NCBI GenBank assembly: GCA_029961685.1
Contig: JARWKL010000009.1
Coordinates: 14,875,237-14,939,236, forward strand
Direction of reading: 5' to 3'
Source: Aristolochia californica
Taxonomy: Eukaryota; Streptophyta; Magnoliopsida; Piperales; Aristolochiaceae
Length of the DNA stretch: 64,000 nucleotides
Shown here: positions 1-9,474 of the stretch, in pieces
Position numbering within the stretch: position 1 is the stretch's first letter
How the letters are laid out: each line of letters starts with the position of its first letter
Translations under genes and position numbers: made by a program
Notes under the pieces: generated by a model
The model's database searches: none
Seen by the model: the letters and a program-made list of their open reading frames with translations, nothing else
Told to the model about the DNA's origin: nothing

Positions 1-2
1 AG

Positions 3-80
3 ATGTGTACATTTTTCTTAAATCAAAACTTGAGTTTTCACTTTTTCCTTCATCTCGTAGACAAAAAACAGAATAGATGA
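3..80 (+). other. 25-codon small ORF at the first ATG after the preceding unit's TATA-like element (representative)
   Basis: ATG at offset 3 opens a frame beginning MCTFF and ending KKQNR before TGA at 78-80. It is rich in Phe, Leu and His with no recognisable domain. Between a TATA-like element and this ATG in each following unit (for example 581 to 680) there is no other ATG. The frame stays open in nearly every copy, and the variants are mostly amino-acid changing (Leu/Phe, Ser/Gly, Thr/Ser). That argues against purifying selection on a peptide. One copy (43325) has lost a base in the A-rich run after 'gtag', which shifts and lengthens the frame. I treat it as an unproven ORF, not a gene. 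Confidence 0.25.
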
Positions 81-137
81 CAACGAAATGAAAATTTTAG
101 ACTCTGTGTATGGTGAAAATTTAAAGCAATAACAAAC

Positions 138-145
138 GTAAGTAA
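138..145 (+). promoter_or_regulatory. 5' splice-site-like GTAAGTAA (representative)
   Basis: The bases GTAAGT match the intronic side of a eukaryotic donor site perfectly, but the base before is C rather than G. The motif is present at the same offset in nearly all copies. It is lost by G to A (ATAAGT) in the copies starting at 31816 and 34523. No evidence of splicing is available from sequence alone. Confidence 0.2.
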
Positions 146-318
146 AGAAAATTTATTCACACACCACAAATGAAGAAAAAAGTTTTCTCATCCAAGTTTG
201 GGAAATTCCACTAGTTCAGCAACCCCAATAGGTTGGAATTTGATAAGAAAGAGATTTTTCTACACATGCTTTAAAAAATGGATATGCATGCTCGAAACAT
301 GTTAAAGTTGAAAATGAA

Positions 319-328
319 CCATGGATCC
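319..328. other. Overlapping CCATGG/GGATCC palindromes (representative)
   Basis: NcoI-type and BamHI-type sites overlap here and recur once per unit, so the array should give a ~677-bp ladder with either enzyme. The copy starting at 8799 lacks one G (near 9120) and loses both sites. The copy starting at 22330 reads 'cccgtggatcc' and keeps only GGATCC. Confidence 0.8.
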
Positions 329-343
329 AAACCTTTCAAAAAG

Positions 344-387
344 AATAAAAAACTTCTCATTAAATTCTAAAGTGAACGTGCGGTGGG
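344..387 (+). terminator. AATAAA with downstream G/T-rich stretch, poly(A)-signal-like (representative)
   Basis: AATAAA lies at 344-349, followed at 371-387 by a G/T-rich stretch including 'gtgcggtggg', 22 to 38 bases downstream. That is the spacing of a cleavage and polyadenylation signal with its downstream element. It recurs in every unit I checked except the one starting at 42647, where the hexamer has become AATGAA. AATAAA is common by chance in AT-rich DNA, so function is inferred only from spacing and from the TATA element upstream. Confidence 0.3.
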
Positions 388-445
388 ATATTTAACCGAG
401 TCAAACAAGCCATTATTTTGCCCATTAACAAAAAGCTGACCTAGC

Positions 446-459
446 GATCATTGATCATT
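446..459 (+). repeat. GATCATT direct repeat inside the monomer (representative)
   Basis: GATCATT occurs twice back to back, within a stretch that is similar in nearly all copies. Exceptions include 'gatccttg' in the units starting at 3385 and 7445, and 'gatcaatg' in the unit at 44000. It gives overlapping TGATCA palindromes. No function is assigned. Confidence 0.6.
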
Positions 460-540
460 GTAAACTGATTTATCATGCGTGACGGGCCACATTTTTTTAA
501 GGATTGACTTTTGGGTTGGGATTCAACACTCAGTTTAAAA

Positions 541-562
541 TTCCCTCTCCTCCCCTTTTCCC
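541..562 (+). other. Homopyrimidine tract upstream of the TATA-like element (representative)
   Basis: This copy has 22 consecutive pyrimidines ending in 'cccctttt' and 'ccc', starting 40 bases before the TATA-like element. Many other copies have a single T to G change ('ctcgcc' for 'ctctcc') that interrupts the tract. The uninterrupted form is typical of class B copies in the right half and of BL copies on the left. Confidence 0.6.
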
Positions 563-580
563 GACGATTGCAAAACCTGA

Positions 581-589
581 TATATAAAG
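581..589 (+). promoter_or_regulatory. TATA-box-like TATATAAAG (representative of one per monomer)
   Basis: TATATAA is present at the same offset in every unit I examined, although flanking bases vary by class: 'cctgatatataaag', 'cctaatatataaag', 'cactatatataaag', or 'gatatataaattc' in right-hand class C. A pol II start ~30 bases downstream would give a ~65-nt leader containing 'tctctctcc' and then the ATG at offset 3 of the next unit. The match to a TATA box is seen; promoter activity is inferred and untested. Confidence 0.4.
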
Positions 590-655
590 ACTAAAACGAG
601 TTTTAAATCCCTATAAAATTACACAAACTTTTTGGAAATATCTCTCTCCATATTT

Positions 656-670
656 GTGCATTGTGCATTT
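656..670 (+). repeat. TGCATT short direct repeat near the monomer end (representative)
   Basis: TGCATTG is followed directly by TGCATTT (657-663 and 664-670). All but one copy have two repeats. The unit starting at 26392 has three, which makes it 684 bp. Confidence 0.7.
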
Positions 671-677
671 CCATTTT

Positions 678-3384
678 AGATGTGTACATTTTTCTTAAAT
701 CAAAACTTGAGTTTTCACTTTTTCCTTCATCTCGTAGACAAAAAACAGAATAGATGACAACGAAATGAAAATTTTAGACTCTGTGTATGGTGAAAATTTA
801 AAGCAATAACAAACGTAAGTAAAGAAAATTTATTCACACACCACAAATGAAGAAAAAAGTTTTCTCATCCAAGTTTGGGAAATTCAACTAGTTCAGCAAC
901 CCCAATAGGTTGGAATTTGATAAGAAAGGGATTTTTCTACACATGCTTTAAAAAATGGATATGCATGGCTCGAAACATGTTATAGTTGCAAATGACCCAT
1001 GGATCCAAACCTTCCAAAAAGAATAAAAAACTTCTCATTAAATTCTCAACTGAACGTGCAGTGGGATATTTAACCGAGTCAAACAAGCCATTATTTTGCC
1101 CATTAACAAAAAGCTGACCTAGCGATCATTGATCATTGTAAACTGATTTATCATGCGTAACGGGCCACATTTTTTTAAGGAATGACTTTTGGGTTGGGAT
1201 TCAACACTCAGTTTAAAATTCCCTCTCCTCCCCTTTTCCCGACGATTGCAAAACCTGATATATAAAGACTAAAACGAGTTTTAAATCCCTATAAAATTAC
1301 ACAAACTTTTTGGAAATATCTCTCTCCATATTTGTGCATTGTGCATTTCCATTTTAGATGTGTACATTTTTCTTAAATCAAAACTTGGGTTTTCACTTTT
1401 TCCTTCATCTCGTAGACAAAAAACAGAATAGATGACAACGAAATGAAAATTTTAGACTCTGTGTATGGAGAAAATTTAAAGCAATAACAAACGTAAGTAA
1501 AGAAAATTTAATCACACACCACAAATGAAGAAAAAAGTTTTCTCATCCAAGTGTGGGAAATTCCACTAGTTCAACAACCCCAATAGGTTGGAATTTGATA
1601 AGAAAGAGATTTTTCTACACATGCTTTAAAAAATGGATATGCATGCTCGAAACATGTTAAAGTTGAAAATGAACCATGGATCCAAACCTTTCAAAAAGAA
1701 TAAAAAACTTCTCATTAAATTCTAAAGTGAATGTGCGGTGGGATATTTAACCGAGTCAAACAAGCCATTATTTTGCCCATTAACAAAAAGCTGACCTAGC
1801 GATCATTGATCATTGTAAACTGATTTATCATGCGTAACGGGCCACATTTTTTTAAGGAATGACTTTTGGGTTGGGATTCAACACTCAGTTTAAAATTCCC
1901 TCGCCTCCCCTTTTCCCGACGATTGCAAAACCTAATATATAAAGACTAAAAAGAGTTTTAAATCCCTAAAAATTACACAAACTATTTGGAAATATCTCTC
2001 TCCATATTTGTGCATTGTGCATTTCCATTTTAGATGTGTACATTTTTCTTAAATCAAAACTTGAGTTTTCACTTTTTCCTTCATCTCGTAGACAAAAAAC
2101 AGAATAGATGACAACGAAATGAAAATTTTAGACTCTGTGTATGGAGAAAATTTAAAGCAATAACAAACGTAAGTAAAGAAAATTTATTCACACACCACAA
2201 ATGAAGAAAAAAGTTTTCTCATCCAAGTTTGGGAAATTCCACTAGTTCAGCAACCCCAATAGGTTGGAATTTGACAAGAAAGGGATTTTTCTACACATGC
2301 TTTAAAAAATGGATATGCATGCTCGAAGCATGTTAAAGTTGCAAATGACCCATGGATCCAAACCTTTCAAAAAGAATAAAAAACTTCTCATTAAATTCTC
2401 AAGTGAACGTGCGGTGGCATATTTAACCGAGTAATACAAGCCATTATTTTGCCCATTAACGAAAAGCTGACCTAGCGATCATTGATCATTGTAAACTGAT
2501 TTATCATGCGTAACGGGCCACATTTTTTTAAGCAATGACTTTTGGGTTGGGATTCAAAACTCAGTTTAAAATTCCCTCGCCTCCCCTTTTCCCGACGATT
2601 GTAAAACCTGATATATAAAGTCTAAAACGAGTTTTAAATCCCTAAAAATTTCACAAACTTTTTGGAAATATCTCTCTCCATATTTGTGCATTGTGCATTT
2701 CCATTTTAGATGTGTACATTTTTCTTAAATCAAAACTTTAGTTTTCACTTTTTCCTTCATCTCGTAGACAAAAAACAGAATAGATGACAACGAAATGAAA
2801 ATTTTAGACTCTGTGTATGGAGAAAATTTAAAGCAATAACAAACGTAAGTAAAGAAAATTTATTCACACACCACAAATGAAGAAAAAATTTTTCTTATCC
2901 AAGTGTGGGAAATTCCACTAGTTCAACAACCCCAATAGGTTGGAATTTGATAAGAAAGAGATTTTTCTACACATGCTTTAAAAAATGGATATGCATGCTC
3001 GAAACATTTTAAAGTTGAAAATGAACCATGGATCCAAACCTTTCAAAAAGAATAAAAAACTTCTCATTAAATTCTAAAGTGAACGTGCGGTGGGATATTT
3101 AACCGAGTCAAACAAGCCATTATTTTGCCCATTAACGAAAAGCTGACCTAGCGATCATTGATCATTGTAAACTGATTTATCATGCGTGACGGGCCACATT
3201 TTTTTAAGGAATGACTTTTGGGTTGGGATTCAACACTCAGTTTAAAATTCCCTCTCCTCCCCTTTTCCCGACGATTGCAAAACCTGATATATAAAGACTA
3301 AAACGAGTTTTAAATCCCTATAAAATTACACAAACTTTTTGGAAATATCTCTCTCCATATTTGTGCATTGTGCATTTCCATTTT
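678..3384 (+). repeat. HOR block, four monomers E-H-CL-BL
   Basis: Units start at 678, 1356, 2032 and 2708. E (678 bp) has 'ggtgaaaat', the extra G in 'catggctcg', 'ttatagttg' and 'gtgcagtgg'. H (676 bp) has 'cttggg', 'aatttaatcac', 'gtgtggg', 'ctaaagtgaatg' and 'aaaaagag'. CL (676 bp) has 'gacaagaaaggg', 'gagtaatac', 'ggtggcat', 'aagcaatg' and 'aaagtcta'. BL (677 bp) has 'ctttag', 'ttatcc', 'cattttaaag', 'ctaaagtg' and 'gtgacgg'. This is the basic left-half order. Confidence 0.85.
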
Positions 3385-6091
3385 AGATGTGTACATTTTT
3401 CTTAAATCAAAACTTGAGTTTTCACTTTTTCCTTCATCTCGTAGACAAAAAACAGAATAGATGACAACGAAATGAAAATTTTAGACTCTGTGTATGGTGA
3501 AAATTTAAAGCAATAACAAACGTAAGTAAAGAAAATTTATTCACACACCACAAATGAAGAAAAAAGTTTTCTCATCCAAGTTTGGGAAATTCCACTAGTT
3601 CAGCAACCCCAATAGGTTGGAATTTGATAAGAAAGAGATTTTTCTACACATGCTTTAAAAAATGGATATGCATGGCTCGAAACATGTTATAGTTGAAAAT
3701 GACCCATGGATCCAAACCTTTCAAAAAGAATAAAAAACTTCTCATTAAATTCTCAACTGAACGTGCAGTGGGATATTTAACCGAGTCAAACAAGCCATTA
3801 TTTTGCCCATTAACAAAAAGCTGACCTAGCGATCATTGATCCTTGTAAACTGATTTATCATGCGTAACGGGCCACATTTTTTTAAGGAATGACTTTTGGG
3901 TTGGGATTCAACACTCAGTTTAAAATTCCCTCGCCTCCCCTTTTCCCGACGATTGCAAAACACTATATATAAAGACTAAAACGAGTTTTAAATCCCTATA
4001 AAATTACAAAAACTTTTTGGAAATATCTCTCTCCATATTTGTACATTGTGCATTTCCATTTTTGATGTGTACATTTTTCTTAAATCAAAACTTGGGTTTT
4101 CACTTTTTCCTTCATCTCGTAGACAAAAAACAGAATAGATGACAACGAAATGAAAATTTTAGACTCTGTGTATGGAGAAAATTTAAAGCAATAACAAACG
4201 TAAGTAAAGAAAATTTAATCACACACCACAAATGAAGAAAAAAGTTTTCTCATCCAAGTGTGGGAAATTCCACTAGTTCAACAACCCCAATAGGTTGGAA
4301 TTTGATAAGAAAGAGATTTTTCTACACATGCTTTAAAAAATGGATATGCATGCTCGAAACATGTTAAAGTTGCAAATGAACCATGGATCCAAACCTTTCA
4401 AAAAGAATAAAAAACTTCTCATTAAATTCTAAAGTGAATGTGCGGTGGCATATTTAACCGAGTCAAACAAGCCATTATTTTACCCATTAACAAAAAGCTG
4501 ACCTAGCGATCATTGATCATTGTAAACTGATTTATCATGCGTAACGGGCCACATTTTTTTAAGGAATGACTTTTGGGTTGGGATTCAACACTCAGTTTAA
4601 AATTCCCTCGCCTCCCCTTTTCCCGACGATTGCAAAACCTAATATATAAAGACTAAAAAGAGTTTTAAATCCCTAAAAATTACACAAACTATTTGGAAAT
4701 ATCTCTCTCCATATTTGTGCATTGTGCATTTCCATTTTAGATGTGTACATTTTTCTTAAATCAAAACTTGAGTTTTCACTTTTTCCTTCATCTCGTAGAC
4801 AAAAAACAGAATAGATGACAACGAAATGAAAATTTTAGACTCTGTGTATGGAGAAAATTTAAAGCAATAACAAACGTAAGTAAAGAAAATTTATTCACAC
4901 ACCACAAATGAAGAAAAAAGTTTTCTCATCCAAGTTTGGGAAATTCCACTAGTTCAGCAACCCCAATAGGTTGGAATTTGACAAGAAAGGGATTTTTCTA
5001 CACATGCTTTAAAAAATGGATATGCATGCTCGAAGCATGTTAAAGTTGCAAATGACCCATGGATCCAAACCTTTCAAAAAGAATAAAAAACTTCTCATTA
5101 AATTCTAAAGTGAACGTGCGGTGGCATATTTAACCGAGTAATACAAGCCATTATTTTGCCCATTAACGAAAAGCTGACCTAGCGATCATTGATCATTGTA
5201 AACTGATTTATCATGCGTAACGGGCCACATTTTTTTAAGCAATGACTTTTGGGTTGGGATTCAACACTCAGTTTAAAATTCCCTCGCCTCCCCTTTTCCC
5301 GACGATTGCAAAACCTGATATATAAAGTCTAAAACGAGTTTTAAATCCCTAAAAATTACACAAACTTTTTGGAAATATCTCTCTCCATATTTGTGCATTG
5401 TGCATTTCCATTTTAGATGTGTACATTTTTCTTAAATCAAAACTTTAGTTTTCACTTTTTCCTTCATCTCGTAGACAAAAAACAGAATAGATGACAACGA
5501 AATGAAAATTTTAGACTCTGTGTATGGAGAAAATTTAAAGCAATAACAAACGTAAGTAAAGAAAATTTATTCACACACCACAAATGAAGAAAAAAGTTTT
5601 CTTATCCAAGTGTGGGAAATTCCACTAGTTCAACAACCCCAATAGGTTGGAATTTGACAAGAAAGAGATTTTTCTACACATGCTTTAAAAAATGGATATG
5701 CATGCTCGAAACATTTTAAAGTTGCAAATGACCCATGGATCCAAACCTTTCAAAAAGAATAAAAAACTTCTCATTAAATTCTAAAGTGAACGTGCGGTGG
5801 GATATTTAACCGAGTCAAACAAGCCATTATTTTGCCCATTAACGAAAAGCTGACCTAGCGATCATTGATCATTGTAAAGTGATTTATCATGCGTGACGGG
5901 CCACATTTTTTTAAGGAATGACTTTTGGGTTGGGATTCAACACTCAGTTTAAAATTCCCTCTCCTCCCCTTTTCCCGACGATTGCAAAACCTGATATATA
6001 AAGACTAAAACGAGTTTTAAATCCCTATAAAATTACACAAACTTTTTGGAAATATCTCTCTCCATATTTGTGCATTGTGCATTTCCATTTT
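3385..6091 (+). repeat. HOR block, second E-H-CL-BL tetramer
   Basis: Units start at 3385, 4063, 4739 and 5415. The order matches the preceding block. The E unit has 'gatccttg' and 'gcaaaacacta'; the H unit begins 'tttgatgtg' instead of 'ttagatgtg'. Both private variants recur 4060 bp later (7445 and 8123). The BL unit is partly converted toward CL ('gacaagaaagag', 'gcaaatgaccc'). Confidence 0.85.
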
Positions 6092-7444
6092 AGATGTGTA
6101 CATTTTTCTTAAATCAAAACTTGGGTTTTCACTTTTTCCTTCATCTCGTAGACAAAAAACAGAATAGATGACAACGAAATGAAAATTTTAGACTCTGTGT
6201 ATGGAGAAAATTTAAAGCAATAACAAACGTAAGTAAAGAAAATTTATTCACACACCACAAATGAAGAAAAAAGTTTTCTCATCCAAGTTTGGGAAATTCC
6301 ACTAGTTCAGCAACCCCAATAGGTTGGAATTTGACAAGAAAGGGATTTTTCTACACATGCTTTAAAAAATGGATATGCATGCTCGAAACATGTTAAAGTT
6401 GCAAATGACCCATGGATCCAAACCTTTCAAAAAGAATAAAAAACTTCTCATTAAATTCTCAAGTGAACGTGCGGTGGCATATTTAACCGAGTAATACAAG
6501 CCATTATTTTGCCCATTAACGAAAAGCTGACCTAGCGATCATTGATCATTGTAAACTGATTTATCATGCGTAACGGGCCACATTTTTTTAAGTAATGACT
6601 TTTGGGTTGGGATTCAAAACTCAGTTTAAAATTCCCTCGCCTCCCCTTTTCCCGACGATTGTAAAACCTGATATATAAAGTCTAAAACGAGTTTTAAATC
6701 CCTAAAAATTTCACAAACTTTTTGGAAATATCTCTCTCCATATTTGTGCATTGTGCATTTCCATTTTAGATGTGTACATTTTTCTTAAATCAAAACTTTA
6801 GTTTTCACTTTTTCCTTCATCTCGTAGACAAAAAACAGAATAGATGACAACGAAATGAAAATTTTAGACTCTGTGTATGGAGAAAATTTAAAGCAATAAC
6901 AAACGTAAGTAAAGAAAATTTATTCACACACCACAAATGAAGAAAAAAGTTTTCTTATCCAAGTGTGGGAAATTCCACTAGTTCAACAACCCCAATAGGT
7001 TGGAATTTGATAAGAAAGAGATTTTTCTACACATGCTTTAAAAAATGGATATGCATGCTCGAAACATTTTAAAGTTGAAAATGAACCATGGATCCAAACC
7101 TTTCAAAAAGAATAAAAAACTTCTCATTAAATTCTAAAGTGAACGTGCGGTGGGATATTTAACCGAGTCAAACAAGCCATTATTTTGCCCATTAACGAAA
7201 AGCTGACCTAGCGATCATTGATCATTGTAAACTGATTTATCATGCGTGACGGGCCACATTTTTTTAAGGAATGACTTTTGGGTTGGGATTCAACACTCAG
7301 TTTAAAATTCCCTCTCCTCCCCTTTTCCCGACGATTGTAAAACCTGATATATAAAGACTAAAACGAGTTTTAAATCCCTATAAAATTACACAAACTTTTT
7401 GGAAATATCTCTCTCCATATTTGTGCATTGTGCATTTCCATTTT
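6092..7444 (+). repeat. Two monomers, CL-like and BL
   Basis: Units start at 6092 and 6768. The first begins with 'cttggg' (H-like) but becomes CL by 'gacaag' and 'gagtaatac', and ends 'aaaaatttcac', a variant shared only with the unit at 2032 as far as I could see. The second is BL. Together with 7445-9474 they repeat 2032-5414 at a 4060-bp offset. Confidence 0.8.
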
Positions 7445-9474
7445 AGATGTGTACATTTTTCTTAAATCAAAACTTGAGTTTTCACTTTTTCCTTCATCTC
7501 GTAGACAAAAAACAGAATAGATGACAACGAAATGAAAATTTTAGACTCTGTGTATGGTGAAAATTTAAAGCAATAACAAACGTAAGTAAAGAAAATTTAT
7601 TCACACACCACAAATGAAGAAAAAAGTTTTCTCATCCAAGTTTGGGAAATTCCACTAGTTCAGCAACCCCAATAGGTTGGAATTTGATAAGAAAGAGATT
7701 TTTCTACACATGCTTTAAAAAATGGATATGCATGGCTCGAAACATGTTATAGTTGAAAATGACCCATGGATCCAAACCTTTCAAAAAGAATAAAAAAGTT
7801 CTCATTAAATTCTCAACTGAACGTGCAGTGGGATATTTAACCGAGTCAAACAAGCCATTATTTTGCCCATTAACAAAAAGCTGACCTAGCGATCATTGAT
7901 CCTTGTAAACTGATTTATCATGCGTAACGGGCCACATTTTTTTAAGGAATGACTTTTGGGTTGGGATTCAACACTCAGTTTAAAATTCCCTCGCCTCCCC
8001 TTTTCCCGACGATTGCAAAACACTATATATAAAGACTAAAACGAGTTTTAAATCCCTATAAAATTACAAAAACTTTTTGGAAATATCTCTCTCCATATTT
8101 GTGCATTGTGCATTTCCATTTTTGATGTGTACATTTTTCTTAAATCAAAACTTGGGTTTTCACTTTTTCCTTCATCTCGTAGACAAAAAACAGAATAGAT
8201 GACAACGAAATGAAAATTTTAGACTCTGTGTATGGAGAAAATTTAAAGCAATAACAAACGTAAGTAAAGAAAATTTAATCACACACCACAAATGAAGAAA
8301 AAAGTTTTCTCATCCAAGTGTGGGAAATTCCACTAGTTCAACAACCCCAATAGGTTGGAATTTGATAAGAAAGAGATTTTTCTACACATGCTTTAAAAAA
8401 TGGATATGCATGCTCGAAACATGTTAAAGTTGCAAATGAACCATGGATCCAAACCTTTCAAAAAGAATAAAAAACTTCTCATTAAATTCTAAAGTGAATG
8501 TGCGGTGGCATATTTAACCGAGTCAAACAAGCCATTATTTTGCCCATTAACAAAAAGCTGACCTAGCGATCATTGATCATTGTAAACTGATTTATCATGC
8601 GTAACGGGCCACATTTTTTTAAGGAATGACTTTTGGGTTGGGATTCAACACTCAGTTTAAAATTCCCTCGCCTCCCCTTTTCCCGACGATTGCAAAACCT
8701 AATATATAAAGACTAAAAAGAGTTTTAAATCCCTAAAAATTACACAAACTATTTGGAAATATCTCTCTCCATATTTGTGCATTGTGCATTTCCATTTTAG
8801 ATGTGTACATTTTTCTTAAATCAAAACTTGAGTTTTCACTTTTTCCTTCATCTCGTAGACAAAAAACAGAATAGATGACAACGAAATGAAAATTTTAGAC
8901 TCTGTGTATGGAGAAAATTTAAAGCAATAACAAACGTAAGTAAAGAAAATTTATTCACACACCACAAATAAAGAAAAAAGTTTTCTCATCCAAGTTTGGG
9001 AAATTCCACTAGTTCAGCTACCCCAATAGGTTGGAATTTGACAAGAAAGGGATTTTTCTACACATGCTTTAAAAAATGGATATGCATGCTCGAAACATGT
9101 TAAAGTTGCAAATGACCCATGATCCAAACCTTTCAAAAAGAATAAAAAACTTCTCATTAAATTCTAAAGTGAACGTGCGGTGGCATATTTAACCGAGTAA
9201 TACAAGCCATTATTTTGCCCATTAACGAAAAGCTGACCTAGCGATCATTGATCATTGTAAACTGATTTATCATGCGTAACGGGCCACATTTTTTTAAGCA
9301 ATGACTTTTGGGTTGGGATTCAAAACTCAGTTTAAAATTCCCTCGCCTCCCCTTTTCCCGACGATTGCAAAACCTGATATATAAAGACTAAAACGAGTTT
9401 TAAATCCCTATAAAATTACACAAACTTTTTGGAAATATCTCTCTCCATATTTGTGCATTGTGCATTTCCATTTT
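7445..9474 (+). repeat. Three monomers E-H-CL, repeat of 3385-5414
   Basis: Units start at 7445, 8123 and 8799. They share private variants with the units at 3385 and 4063 ('gatccttg', 'tttgatgtg'). The CL unit lost one base in 'cccatgatcc' (9120) but ends in 'ccctataaaatt', so it is still 676 bp. Confidence 0.85.

Larger units (their letters stand above)
1..677 (+). repeat. Monomer 1 (677 bp), mosaic of E and B/H variants; reference for offsets
   Basis: This copy is used as the coordinate reference. Its first ~230 bp carry class E variants ('cttgag', 'ggtgaaaat', 'cagcaacc'). The middle carries B/H variants ('catgctcg' without the extra G, 'gaaaatgaacc', 'ctaaagtg'). The last third has 'gtgacgg', 'aaggattg' and 'ctctcc'. 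The mosaic suggests past exchange or gene conversion between classes. Offsets of internal elements seen here: ATG at 3, GTAAGT at 138, CCATGGATCC at 319, AATAAA at 344, GATCATT repeat at 446, pyrimidine tract at 541, TATATAAAG at 581, TGCATT repeat at 657. Confidence 0.9.

Noticed and set aside
509..522. 'gggttgggattcaac' as a tRNA-type B box of a SINE or tRNA relic
   Set aside because: It resembles GGTTCGANTCC only partly, and no acceptable A box lies at the right distance upstream. No tRNA fold is apparent.
581..589. Plant rDNA intergenic promoter
   Set aside because: The pol I promoter in plants usually has TATATA followed by a G run; here TATATAAAG is followed by 'actaaaa', and no rRNA sequence is present.
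1..677. Intact LTR retrotransposon or solo LTRs in tandem
   Set aside because: A TATA element and AATAAA are present, but I see no TG...CA ends with target-site duplications, no primer-binding site and no internal coding region. An LTR origin of the monomer remains possible but unsupported.
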